From positions 2,232,001-2,296,000 of the forward strand of contig OZ253558.1 of assembly GCA_965262745.1 (NCBI GenBank): a stretch of DNA of 64,000 nt, in the 5' to 3' direction. The stretch comes from JAJECS01 sp965262745. Its GTDB lineage: Bacteria > Chloroflexota > UBA11872. Made by a program: the position numbers and the translations under genes. Positions 41,603 through 50,357 of the stretch are shown here, in pieces; the stretch's first letter is position 1, and each line of letters begins with the position of its first letter. The notes below the pieces were generated by a model. That model worked only from the letters and a program-made list of their open reading frames with translations. It searched no databases and had not been told where the DNA came from.

Positions 41603-42050
41603 CATCGCCTCCCCAGACGTGGGCGATGGCGGTTTGGATCTTCCGCTCGAAGCGGTCGATCAGGTCGCGGTTGGCGGTGACAATTGCACGCTCCGATTCA
41701 ATTTCAGCTGCAATTTCCTGTTGGACACACAAGGGCGGCAAGGGAATTCTTTGCTCCCGGACAAATGATAGATTCGCCATGCGAAACTTGCCTTCGCCCA
41801 ATCTTCGAAACTGCGGGTAAAGCTGCCTTGATGCGTGAAACAGATAAACTGGATCCAGAGTTCCCAGAGACTTAGGAAATAATCCAGCAACGTTTTGGTT
41901 GGTTGCGGATTCAAATTTGAGAAGTCCAGTTTTGCCGATGGTTGCGCCGACAAGCGCGATCAGCGTGGAATCTTGACGTAGAAGTTTAGCCGCTGAATGC
42001 TGTAAGCCCGATTCCGTGATGAATTCCTCCGCTTCGGTAACATCAGTGTC
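41583..42050 (-). pseudogene. hsdS: Cut-off C-terminal part of the HsdS specificity domain
   Basis: The frame of the hsdMS gene goes on past the TGA at 42051-42053 in the same register and stays open to a TAA at 41583. It encodes the second target-recognition part (VTEAEEFITESGLQHSAAKL, GATIGKTGLL) and a conserved repeat (REQRIPLPPLCVQQEIAAEI), the normal end of HsdS. So the gene needs only one codon changed (for example CGA to TGA) to be whole. Without it, the protein has one recognition domain. A restart inside this part is possible but weak. Confidence 0.75.
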
Positions 42051-44075
42051 TCAACAGACGGACGATCCAATCCACGGTATATCACCATTCCAATACGTTT
42101 CTTCTGATCGGCGCGGTGTCCCGCCGGATTTGATCTCGCATACTGCACCCAGCTCAACCAGCGGCCAGTCAGGGTCGATGGGGATGTGGGGACGGTAGTT
42201 GTCGATGACGGCGCGGGCACCGTCGATGACTTTCTGATATCCCTCGATCTCGGCCACGATCTCCTGCTGCACTTCCAGCGGTGGCAGGGGGACTTGGAGG
42301 TTGGCAAAAGACTTCCAACCGATACGCGGGAGCTGCGCACCCTTCAGCTGGCTCAACACGGCATCATTGAAGCGCCTGCTTCGAAATACGTGAGCGTAGA
42401 GCGCCGGCAAGGCTCGTCCATTCACTGGACGAATGACAAAGATATCAGTTGAGCAAATTCCATTACGATCCGCTAGCCAAACTTTGTTGAGATTTGGACG
42501 AAGCTTATCATAAAGTATATCTTGGGAGTAAAATACAGCCTTCAGGCTCTTAATAGCTGCCGTGTTTTCGGCGATGGTATCGCCAGTGATCCGACCAATA
42601 TCCTTCACAATGTTCTGAAGTCCGATGTAGGTGGTCGGTCCTGGCAATGACTTGGGCAACACAGATTCCTCCGACTTCCCAAGCACACTTCCAACGCGAG
42701 TCAAGGGCCAAGCGGAGTCTGCCACTGACCTAAGCCGAAACCGCTCCCCACTCAAGTTGTAGTCACCGTCGGCAGCGATCCGCTCCTTCTCGACGACGAG
42801 CCCTAGCTTGGGCTGGAAGCCATCCAGCGATTCGCCGGCACGGGCGCACCGCATGTATTCGGCCAACTCCGCTTGGGCCTGCGGCAGGTCGCTCTTCTCG
42901 ATGGGCCGGCGTTGGTCGCCGAGGTCGAAGCCGTCGTTCTCGACCTTGAAGAAGGCGATGCGGTCGGCGCGGCGGGCCAGGGCGCGGTCGAGAATTAGGA
43001 TTGAGGTCTTGACGCCGGAATAGGGCTTGAAGACGCCGGCGGGCAGCGAAACCACGGCGACGAGGGAGTCCTCGACTAGCATTTCACGCAGCCGCGTGTG
43101 GGCCCTCTGGCTCTGGAAGATGATGCCCTCGGGCACGATGATGCCGGCGCGGCCGGCGGGCGTGAGGTGCTCGGCCATGTAGTCCACGAACAGCACCTCG
43201 CTGCGCTTGGACGGGACCGAGAAGCGGTTGTGCGGCCGGATGCCGCCCTTCGGCGACATGAATGGCGGATTGGCCAGGATCACGTCGGCGTGCTGGCTCC
43301 AGCGCTCGTCGCTGGTGAGCGTGTCGTATTCGTGGATGTGCGGGTCGGCGAAGCCGTGCAGATACAGATTCACCAGCGAGAGGCGCACCATGTCGGGCGA
43401 GATGTCGTAGCCCGTGACGTTGGCGGCGAGACGTCCGCGGTCGTCCGGCGTCAGCGTGCTCTGGCCATGCTCGTCCCTGTTGGCCGCGAGGATGTGCTTG
43501 TAGGAGGAGATGAGGAAGCCGGCGGTGCCGCAGGCGGGGTCGAGCACCGTCTCGTGCTTCTTGGGGTCAATGACCGCCACGATGAAATCGATGATGTGGC
43601 GCGGCGTGCGGAACTGGCCGGCGTCGCCCTGGGCGCCCATCACCGACAGCAGGTACTCGAAGGCATCGCCCAGCCGCTCGGAGTGGTCGTACTCGAACTC
43701 GTCGATGACCTTGAGAAAGGCGCGCAGGGTCTCCGGGTCGCGGTAGGGCAGGTAGGCGTTGTTGAAGATGCCGCGGAAGAGCGCCGGGATGCCCGGGTTC
43801 TCCGGCATGCGCGTGATGGCCTCGGCATAGAGATTCAGCGTCGCGTGCCCGCCCAGCCCCGCGTGCATCAGCCGCGGCCAGCCGTAGCGGTCGAAGTCCC
43901 CCACGAAGAAGCTGCGCTCACCGCCCAGCTCCTCGCTTTCGGCGTCGATGTCCCACATGAACTTGTAGATCAGGGCGATGGTGATCTGCTCGACCTGGGA
44001 CTTGGGGTCGGGCACTTTGCCCACGAGAATGTCGCGGGCCGTGTCGATGCGGCGCTTGGTGGCGGCGTCTAGCAT
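42051..44075 (-). CDS. hsdM: Fused type I methylase-specificity protein HsdM-HsdS, ended early by TGA
   Basis: HsdM methylates adenine at the site that HsdS reads. Residues 1-450 are HsdM, with SAM motif DPACGTAGFL at 179-188 and the catalytic NPPF at 269-272. From about 460 on there is an HsdS part: a recognition domain, then a central repeat (LQVPLPPLEVQQEIVAEIEG), then the start of a second recognition domain (IKSGGTPRRS, WNGDIPWIGSSVC) where an in-frame TGA stops it. M-S fusions occur in type I-like and type IIG-type systems. The HsdS part is AT-richer than the HsdM part, a sign of exchange. Half-length HsdS can work as a dimer, so activity with an altered target is possible. Confidence 0.85.
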   Translation of the reverse strand: MLDAATKRRIDTARDILVGKVPDPKSQVEQITIALIYKFMWDIDAESEELGGERSFFVGDFDRYGWPRLMHAGLGGHATLNLYAEAITRMPENPGIPALFRGIFNNAYLPYRDPETLRAFLKVIDEFEYDHSERLGDAFEYLLSVMGAQGDAGQFRTPRHIIDFIVAVIDPKKHETVLDPACGTAGFLISSYKHILAANRDEHGQSTLTPDDRGRLAANVTGYDISPDMVRLSLVNLYLHGFADPHIHEYDTLTSDERWSQHADVILANPPFMSPKGGIRPHNRFSVPSKRSEVLFVDYMAEHLTPAGRAGIIVPEGIIFQSQRAHTRLREMLVEDSLVAVVSLPAGVFKPYSGVKTSILILDRALARRADRIAFFKVENDGFDLGDQRRPIEKSDLPQAQAELAEYMRCARAGESLDGFQPKLGLVVEKERIAADGDYNLSGERFRLRSVADSAWPLTRVGSVLGKSEESVLPKSLPGPTTYIGLQNIVKDIGRITGDTIAENTAAIKSLKAVFYSQDILYDKLRPNLNKVWLADRNGICSTDIFVIRPVNGRALPALYAHVFRSRRFNDAVLSQLKGAQLPRIGWKSFANLQVPLPPLEVQQEIVAEIEGYQKVIDGARAVIDNYRPHIPIDPDWPLVELGAVCEIKSGGTPRRSEETYWNGDIPWIGSSVC

Positions 44076-44114
44076 TGCCTTGGTCTCATGCGGCCGAGAC
44101 TTGGAGCGGACCTC

Positions 44115-44360
44115 TCACGCGGGAATCTGGAACGAACGCCCCAACGGGTTGAAGTCCGCGACTTCCTGGTTGGCGAGCTGTTTGCGGATCTGCTCGAAGC
44201 GGCCGACGACAGCCCGCGAGTACAGCCGCTCGCCGCAGCGCAAGCAGACCTCGGCGCGCACGCTGACGGCCGCCAAGTTGACGCCGCCGCGCAACAGCTT
44301 TTCGACGTCCTTCTCGGTCAGCTCGCCGCCGCACACCGGGCACTTACTGAAGGGCTTCAT
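44115..44360 (-). CDS. YgiT-type zinc-finger antitoxin
   Basis: The 81-residue protein has two CxxC pairs (SKCPVCGGEL, VCLRCGERLY), the form of the YgiT/MqsA zinc ribbon, then YSRAVVGRFEQIRKQLANQ. The DNA-binding HTH of full MqsA is missing, as in many DUF4258 partners. Its start overlaps the DUF4258 gene by 17 bp and it is downstream of it, so toxin comes before antitoxin. The pair is inside the R-M operon between hsdR and hsdMS. Confidence 0.85.
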   Translation of the reverse strand: MKPFSKCPVCGGELTEKDVEKLLRGGVNLAAVSVRAEVCLRCGERLYSRAVVGRFEQIRKQLANQEVADFNPLGRSFQIPA

Positions 44361-44676
44361 CGGTCGGCCTCCTTGTTCGCCAGTCTAGCCAACGCTCCGG
44401 ATCGGGCCGGTAGACCGTAATCAGCACAGCCCATCCGGTCTCGTCGTTGTAGGCCCAGACGCTGTGCACCGGCCGGCCGCCGAGCGTGCTCCCGTAAATC
44501 AAGCAGCTGGGATACGGCCGGTCGTCGGGATAGTCCTCGATTGCTTCGCCGTGAAGAGCGCTTGTGAATACTTCATCGAATGACAGGCGGTCGGCTTGCG
44601 CTTCTTCATCGGCGTGGTCGGTGATGCGTATCCGATCATGGCGTATGGCCTCGATGATGCCTTCGATGGTAGCCAC
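44344..44676 (-). CDS. DUF4258 family toxin
   Basis: The 110-residue protein carries RIRITDHADEEAQAD (the family's histidine start), a central YPSCLIYGSTLGGRPVHSVW and VLITVYRPDPERW, the usual ending. DUF4258 proteins share the RelE/BrnT-like fold and are taken as mRNA-cutting toxins. It starts 12 bp after the hsdR stop, so it shares the hsdR transcript, and is followed by the zinc-finger antitoxin. It may act as an addiction unit for the restriction system. Confidence 0.85.
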   Translation of the reverse strand: MATIEGIIEAIRHDRIRITDHADEEAQADRLSFDEVFTSALHGEAIEDYPDDRPYPSCLIYGSTLGGRPVHSVWAYNDETGWAVLITVYRPDPERWLDWRTRRPTDEALQ

Positions 44677-44688
44677 GTTCGATCCCGA

Positions 44689-47223
44689 CTACGGGACGAA
44701 CTGGTTGAGCGAGATGTAGTCCCTGATGTACTGGGGAACAAGGTCGCGGAACCTTTTGGGGACCTGGCGGAGGTCGCTGGCAGAGAAGCTGGCATTGGTG
44801 GCAAGGGTCGCAAATCTGCGCTCGTCGATAGCGTGCCGGACGTAGCCGTTGGCGGCGTAGGCCTTGAAATAGGTCTTGATGGCGGCGATGGATTCGGGCC
44901 GACGGGGCGTGTGGTCCGCCACGAACTTGGCGAACTCCTCTTCCAATAGCTCGTCCTTCGATTTTAGGCGCGGGACGAAGCCCAAGACGTGCTCCAAGAT
45001 CTCCCGCAAGGTCAGGCGGCGGTCCACGGCGGTAGCGTGGCGCAGCTTAGCGAGGGAGTAGAACTCCTCGGGTTTGTCGAAGACCTCGCGGTTGACGTAG
45101 TCGATCACCCGGTCCCACTGCCCCACTTCGACCGCGCCGGTGATGAATCTATCGGCGCGGACCGTTTCGGCGAACTGATCGAAGTACATCCGGTCAATCT
45201 TCATGCCCTGGAGGCCGATGGTCTCTTCCTTGACCGTGGCTATGACGTCCGGCCCGAGATACTGGTAGACGCCATCGATCACGACGGGCGGCTGATCATC
45301 GTCCTCCCCGCGTGATGCTGTCCCAGGACGAGGCAGCACGATGACCTCGTCGTAGTTGAAGTCCTCCTCGAAGTACTCGCAGTTGCCGAAGAAGTCGAAG
45401 AGCTTGAAGGCAGTCTTCTCCGGCTGCGCAATGCCGTCCTTGAGGGCGTCGTCGTGCAACTCGTCCATGAAGTCATGCGTGCGGGTGCCGCGCCCCTTGA
45501 TCTGAATGAAGTCGGTGGGCGAGAAGATGGGGCGGAACAGACCGAGGTTCAGGATGTCGGTGCAGTCGTAGCCGGTGGTCATCATGCCGACGGTCACGCA
45601 GACGCGGGCCTTGCTGCTTCGGTAAGACGGAATGACGTTGCCCGAGCCGAGCAGGTTGTTGTTGGCGAAGTTGATGGCGAACTGCTGCGCATCGGCGATC
45701 TGCGACGTGACCTGCACCGCGAAGTCGGATTGGTAGCGGCCCGGGAACATGCGGTCGGCAATTTCATTGAGAATCTGCGTGAGCTTGGCCGCGTGCGCCT
45801 GACTGACGCCGAAAACGATTGACTTGCCAATCTCGCCGCTGATCGGATCGCGCAGGGCGTTTTCCAAGAACGTCTTGCAGAACAGCTCGTTGGTGGCGCC
45901 CGCAAAGAATCGCCTCTCGAAGTCGCGCTGCTTGTACGACTCCTCCTCTTCGGCACCGTCATCGTCCGCGAAGGACACCACGAAGCCCTGCTCCGAGAGG
46001 AGCTGAGTGCTCACGTCGGTGCGAGCGTCGACCACGGTGGGGCTGATGAGATAGCCGTCCCTGACGCCGTCAAGCAGCGAGTACCTGAAGGTGGGCTGTG
46101 AGCTCTCGCAGCCAAAGGTGCGGTACGTGTCGAGCAGCAGGCGGCGCTCGGCCTCCCGCGGATCGTGGGCGCCGGGGGCTAGCGCGTCGAAGCCGCGCAG
46201 ATAGTCCCGAGGCGTGGCGGTGAGGCCCAGCTTGTAGCCGACGAAGTACTCGAACACGGCGCGGGCATTGCCGCCGATCGAGCGGTGGGCCTCATCGGAA
46301 ATCACCAGATCAAAGTCCGTGGGCGAGAAGAGCCGTTGAAATTTATTGTTGAAAAGCAGGGACTGGACCGTGCTGACGACAATCTCGGCGCGATTCCAGT
46401 CGTCACGGTTCTCCTTATAGACGACGGTCTGGTAATCGCTGGCGAGCAGCGCGTCCAGGACCTTGCGGCCCTGTTCCTCGAGTTCGAGACGGTCCACCAG
46501 GAACAGCACGCGGCGCGCGTTGCCGGTGCGCAGGAAGAGCTTGACGACCGCGGCGGCGGTCAGGGTCTTGCCGGTGCCGGTGGCCATTTCGAAGAGGAAT
46601 CGGTCATTGCCGTCCTGCACCGCCCGCTGCAACGCATGAACGGCCCGCAGCTGGTAGGCGCGCAGGAAGCGCAGCTTGTGAGCCTGCTCGAAGGCGGGGC
46701 GCTCGGCTTCGTTGCGCCAGGCCGCTTCGGACTCATAGCCCGGACGCTGCGTGAGGACGATGTAGTCGTCGCGAACGGTTTCCGCCACCAGGCGCTGCGA
46801 ATCGGGCTCGACGCGGCGATAGCCCTGCACTGAGTCCGGCGTGGGAAAGACGGTGATGAGGTGGGGATTGCCGCGCTGGAGGTCCCAAAAGTAGTGCAGG
46901 TTGCCGTTGGAAAGGATGATGAACCGGCAGTTTTGCGAGCGGGCGTATTTTCGCGCCTGCTCTTTCCCGGTAAGCGGGCTCAGGTCTTCGCGCTTGGCTT
47001 CCAACACGATGAGCGGGAAGCCTTTGACGTCCAGGAGCAGGAAGTCAATGGACCCGCTGCTGGTCTTCTCGAAGTTCTCTCCGAGGGCGTCAAGGTCTGA
47101 GGCCTTGAATTTGACGTTGGCTTCGAGGCGGATGTTGGCGGGGCGGCCGTCGGTATCGAAGAAGCGCCAGCCGGCGGCCTCGAGCAGCTTGTTAATTTTG
47201 ATGCGGGCGGCGGCTTCATTCAT
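44689..47223 (-). CDS. hsdR: Type I restriction enzyme subunit HsdR
   Basis: The 844-residue motor-nuclease starts with a PD-(D/E)xK domain (D60 in GSIDFLLL, then E75 and K77 in VLEAKRED). The SF2 helicase follows, with EMATGTGKT (214-220), DEAH at 310-313 (VISDEAHRS), GLTATP, and the second RecA lobe (VTVGMMTTGYDCTDI, IQIKGRGTR). The C-terminal helical part contacts the methylase. It is shorter than the classical E. coli HsdR (about 1,000 or more) but normal for this HsdR/EcoEI-like type. It is first in the operon hsdR-DUF4258-YgiT-hsdMS. Confidence 0.9.
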   Translation of the reverse strand: MNEAAARIKINKLLEAAGWRFFDTDGRPANIRLEANVKFKASDLDALGENFEKTSSGSIDFLLLDVKGFPLIVLEAKREDLSPLTGKEQARKYARSQNCRFIILSNGNLHYFWDLQRGNPHLITVFPTPDSVQGYRRVEPDSQRLVAETVRDDYIVLTQRPGYESEAAWRNEAERPAFEQAHKLRFLRAYQLRAVHALQRAVQDGNDRFLFEMATGTGKTLTAAAVVKLFLRTGNARRVLFLVDRLELEEQGRKVLDALLASDYQTVVYKENRDDWNRAEIVVSTVQSLLFNNKFQRLFSPTDFDLVISDEAHRSIGGNARAVFEYFVGYKLGLTATPRDYLRGFDALAPGAHDPREAERRLLLDTYRTFGCESSQPTFRYSLLDGVRDGYLISPTVVDARTDVSTQLLSEQGFVVSFADDDGAEEEESYKQRDFERRFFAGATNELFCKTFLENALRDPISGEIGKSIVFGVSQAHAAKLTQILNEIADRMFPGRYQSDFAVQVTSQIADAQQFAINFANNNLLGSGNVIPSYRSSKARVCVTVGMMTTGYDCTDILNLGLFRPIFSPTDFIQIKGRGTRTHDFMDELHDDALKDGIAQPEKTAFKLFDFFGNCEYFEEDFNYDEVIVLPRPGTASRGEDDDQPPVVIDGVYQYLGPDVIATVKEETIGLQGMKIDRMYFDQFAETVRADRFITGAVEVGQWDRVIDYVNREVFDKPEEFYSLAKLRHATAVDRRLTLREILEHVLGFVPRLKSKDELLEEEFAKFVADHTPRRPESIAAIKTYFKAYAANGYVRHAIDERRFATLATNASFSASDLRQVPKRFRDLVPQYIRDYISLNQFVP

Positions 47224-47326
47224 AGGGATAGTGCTTTAGGTCGAGGTCGGCGGGGCGGCGGTCACAAACAAGCGGACCGTTGCCACGCGACAAGCACCAG
47301 CGCTAGGCCGCGGCGAGACTGCCGGC

Positions 47327-47418
47327 GGAGGAGGTGGGATTCGAACCCACGACCGAGAGGGATACCCCCGGTAACCGCTTAGCAGGCGGCCGCACTAGAC
47401 CAACTATGCGACTCCTCC
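47327..47418 (-). tRNA. tRNA-Ser (anticodon GCT)
   Basis: Read on the minus strand: acceptor GGAGGAG pairs with the CTCCTCC end, the anticodon loop is CTGCTAA between CCGCC and GGCGG-type arms, and a long variable arm (ACCGGGGGTATCCC) is typical of serine tRNA. T-arm GGTTCGAATCC is present. CCA is not encoded. It lies about 100 bp upstream of hsdR. Confidence 0.9.
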
Positions 47419-47450
47419 AAGATCGGGCGGGGCTGGACGGGGCGACGGGC

Positions 47451-47537
47451 GGAGGGGGTGGGATTCGAACCCACGAGACGGGCAAGCCGCCTAGTGGTTT
47501 TCAAGACCACCTCCTTAAGCCACTCGGACACCCCTCC
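47451..47537 (-). tRNA. tRNA-Ser (anticodon TGA)
   Basis: Read on the minus strand: GGAGGGG acceptor, D-arm GAGTGGCTTAAGG, anticodon stem GGTGGT-CTTGAAA-ACCACT with TGA in the loop, long variable arm and T-arm GGTTCGAATCC. CCA is not encoded. It reads UCN serine codons. Confidence 0.9.
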
Positions 47538-47663
47538 AGCTTCCCTGAAGTATAACGAGGCCCGATTAGCGCAGGCCCGTCATCCGACCTTCGCGGCCCA
47601 AGGCGCCTGGCTATCCTGAAGCGGCACGAGCATGGCCACCGGGACGAGGCGAGGGGGAACGGC

Positions 47664-48080
47664 GTGTGCGGCAAGGCTTCCGTGCCCTGCGGCTGCGACG
47701 GTCCGCCGTGCGAGGCGCTGCGGCGCGGGGCGGCGCTGTTCAATCAACGAGAGTTCTATGCGCAGCACGACGTCCTGGAAGACGCCTGGCGGGCCGAAGC
47801 CGGGCCGGTGCGAGATCTGTATCGAGGCGTCTTGCAGGTCGGCGTCGGGTGCTATCACCTCTCGCGCGGGAACCATCGCGGCGCCTGCAATCTGCTGCGC
47901 TACGGCCTGGCTCGCCTGGAGCCGTTCGAGCCGGTGTGCCTGGGAGTGGACGTGACGGCGCTGCGGGCGGAAGCGGCGCGCGCATTGGCGGCGCTGGAAG
48001 ACTTGGGGCCGGAGCGGCTTGCGGAGTTCGACGAGCGTTTGCTCCCGCGGGTGGCCTTCGTCGCGCCGGAGTCTGCCTAG
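47664..48080 (+). CDS. DUF309 family protein
   Basis: The protein is 138 residues from GTG 47664. ALFNQREFYAQHDVLEDAWR is the DUF309 pattern (H-x-x-L/V-E-x-x-W), followed by YRGVLQVGVGCYHLSRGNHRG. Helical and cytoplasmic; the histidine and glutamate could bind metal, but no activity is known. A cysteine-rich start (MCGKASVPCGCDGPPC) is unusual. It stands between the tRNA genes and the SDR gene. Confidence 0.8.
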   Translation: MCGKASVPCGCDGPPCEALRRGAALFNQREFYAQHDVLEDAWRAEAGPVRDLYRGVLQVGVGCYHLSRGNHRGACNLLRYGLARLEPFEPVCLGVDVTALRAEAARALAALEDLGPERLAEFDERLLPRVAFVAPESA

Positions 48081-48243
48081 GGCCTGAAGGCCGCACGGAC
48101 GCTCGCGGACCTGTCCGCCCTACTGCTGCAATTCAGCGCGGCGCGTACGATGGCGCATCGAAGGCGCCGCGCCGACGGTTAGCGTCGGTTCGGCCGCCGG
48201 CGGCTCGGGGTCGTGGTCCGAGGTCAGCACGCAGGGGGAACAA

Positions 48244-49011
48244 ATGGCGGGGGCACTTGCCATCACCGGGGCCGGGCGCGGCATCGGCCGCGCGATCGCG
48301 TTGCGAATGGCGCGCGAGGGCTGGGCCGTCGCGGTCTCTGACATCAACGGCGACAGCGCCGCCGACGTGGCGGCCGAGATCGAGCAGGGCGGCGGGCGCG
48401 CGCGCGGCGACGCCCTGGACGTGACCGACCCGGAGGCCGTGTCGGCGTGGGTGGACCTGGTGGATGCGGACTTGGGCGGGCTGACCGGCGCCGTGGCCAA
48501 TGCCGGCATCATCATGGTCAAGCCGCTGCTGGACGTGACCCCCGAGGAGTGGCGGCGGTTGATGGCGGTCAATCTCGACGGCGCGTTCTTCTTCACCCAA
48601 GCCGCGGGGCGGGTGATGGTGCCGCGGGGACGGGGAAGCATTGTCATCCTTTCATCGGCATCGTCCCGCCGGCCCTCGGAGTGGCTGGGACCCTACAGCA
48701 CCAGCAAGACCGCGCTGCACGGGCTGACGCGCAACCTGGCCCTGGAGCTGAGTAAGCACCAGGTGCGCGTCAACGCCATCAGCCCCGGGCTCGTGGATAC
48801 CGACATGTGGGAGCAGATCGACCGCGGCAGGGGCGCGCGCCAGGGCCGGAAGCCCGGCGAGGTGTTCGCCGAGATGATCAAGATGGTCCCACTGGGCCGC
48901 GCGGAGCAGCCCGAGGACGTGGCCACCATGGCCGCCTTCCTGCTGTCGGAGGAAGCCGACTTCATCACCGGGCAGAACATCAGCTACGACGGCGGATTCC
49001 AAATGCCCTGA
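48244..49011 (+). CDS. Short-chain dehydrogenase/reductase
   Basis: The 255-residue protein has the TGAGRGIGRAIAL cofactor loop, a NAG-like strand (VANAGIIMVK), and the YSTSK catalytic Tyr-Lys (about residues 151-155), preceded by SSASS. The tail has ISPGLVDTDM and FLLSEEADFITGQNISYDGG, typical of the FabG-like classical group. The Gly pattern after the first strand and the ITGAGR start favour NADPH or NAD use without a clear call. Function not assigned: FabG or a sugar-alcohol dehydrogenase are both possible. Confidence 0.9.
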   Translation: MAGALAITGAGRGIGRAIALRMAREGWAVAVSDINGDSAADVAAEIEQGGGRARGDALDVTDPEAVSAWVDLVDADLGGLTGAVANAGIIMVKPLLDVTPEEWRRLMAVNLDGAFFFTQAAGRVMVPRGRGSIVILSSASSRRPSEWLGPYSTSKTALHGLTRNLALELSKHQVRVNAISPGLVDTDMWEQIDRGRGARQGRKPGEVFAEMIKMVPLGRAEQPEDVATMAAFLLSEEADFITGQNISYDGGFQMP

Positions 49012-49139
49012 GCGGACTAGCGCGCGGGTCGCCGCGCGCGGTCGAAATAGCCGCCAGCCCACCTGAAACCAGGAGCGGCGTTGCTATACTCGGGTCCACT
49101 GCCACATTAGTTCGATATCGAACCAGTAGAGGTGCGCCC

Positions 49140-50330
49140 TTGACCACTACCGACGACGCGCCGGCCGCGGGCGCCGTCGCCGAGACCATGCCGCCGGACG
49201 AGATGCCGGCGATCGAGTCGATGGAAGCCCTGCTGGCGGAGGCAAGCGCTCAGCTGCCGAGCATCGGCCGTGGCGACGTGCTCGAAGGCGTGGTGGTGGG
49301 CCTTGAGCCCGACGAGATCCTGGTGGATATCGGGCTCAAGGCCGAAGGTTTCGTGCCCGAGCGCGAGCAGTGGGACAACCGGCTCGAGGAGCCGCGCCCG
49401 GACTATTCGCTTGGCGAAACCGTGCTGGTGTACGTGGTGCAGCCGGAAGGCGACGGCCGCGCCATGCTGTCATTCCGCCGCGCCGAGCAGGAGAAAGTGT
49501 GGCGCGCCACCGAGGATCTCTTCGAGAACGGCACGATCATCGACGCCACGATCCTCGAATACAACAAGGGCGGCGTCCTCGTGGACGTGGGGCCGCGCGG
49601 CTTTGTGCCGCTGTCGCAGCTCACGAGCTTGCGGCGGGGCGCCAGCGACGAGACCGAGGACGAGCTGGCGGCGCGGCTGGCGGAGCTGGTGGGCCGCCAG
49701 ATCAACGTCAAGATCATCGAGCTCGACCGCCGGCGCAATCGCCTGATCCTGTCCGAGCGCGTGGCCGAGCGCGAGGTCCGCTCGCGCCGCCGCGAGGTGC
49801 TGCTGGACGAGCTTCAGGTCGGCCAGGTGCGGCAGGGCATCGTGAGCAACATCTGCAGCTTTGGCGCCTTCGTCGACCTGGGCGGCGCGGACGGCTTGGC
49901 CCACATCTCAGAGCTCTCGTGGAGCCGGGTGGAAAGCCCCGAGGAGATTCTGAAGCCGGGCCAGGAGATCGACGTCTACGTGCTCTCGCTGGACCGCGAG
50001 GACAAAAAGATCGCCCTCAGCCTGCGTCGCGCGACCAAGGACCCCTGGCAGTCGCTGGAGTCCAAGTACGGCGTGAACGAGATCGTCGAGGGCGAGGTGA
50101 CCAAGCTGGCGCCGTTTGGCGCCTTCGTGCGCCTGACGGACGGCATCGAGGGGCTGGCCCACGCCTCCGATCTGGGAGACGCGGCGCTGGACTCGATGCG
50201 CGAGGGCGACTTCGGCAAATTCCAAATCCTGAGCATCGACGCTGGGCGGCGGCGGATTCGGTTGTCGCCGTTACCCACCGAGGTCGGCGATAGTGCGACA
50301 ATAGGGAGCTTGGACACCGCCCACGGCTGA
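49140..50330 (+). CDS. rpsA: Ribosomal protein S1-type RNA-binding protein (four S1 domains)
   Basis: From TTG 49140 (MTTTDDAPAAG), the only start near the RNA-binding domains, it is 396 residues. Four S1 domains are seen: GDVLEGVVVGLEPDEILVDI, TIIDATILEYNKGGVLVDV, GQVRQGIVSNICSFGAFVDL and NEIVEGEVTKLAPFGAFVRL. S1 unwinds mRNA for initiation on the 30S subunit. This four-domain, about 400-residue length is normal for this phylum and some firmicutes. TATACT at 49085-49090 may be its -10. It lies 27 bp before clpC. Confidence 0.9.
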   Translation: MTTTDDAPAAGAVAETMPPDEMPAIESMEALLAEASAQLPSIGRGDVLEGVVVGLEPDEILVDIGLKAEGFVPEREQWDNRLEEPRPDYSLGETVLVYVVQPEGDGRAMLSFRRAEQEKVWRATEDLFENGTIIDATILEYNKGGVLVDVGPRGFVPLSQLTSLRRGASDETEDELAARLAELVGRQINVKIIELDRRRNRLILSERVAEREVRSRRREVLLDELQVGQVRQGIVSNICSFGAFVDLGGADGLAHISELSWSRVESPEEILKPGQEIDVYVLSLDREDKKIALSLRRATKDPWQSLESKYGVNEIVEGEVTKLAPFGAFVRLTDGIEGLAHASDLGDAALDSMREGDFGKFQILSIDAGRRRIRLSPLPTEVGDSATIGSLDTAHG

Positions 50331-50357
50331 TACCGGGGCCGCTGCAGGGGATGTCAG

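Noticed and set aside
42051..42053. TGA read as tryptophan (altered genetic code)
   Set aside because: Many intact genes here end in TGA (for example the 4-base ATGA and GTGA overlaps), and Trp is not expected at this HsdS site.
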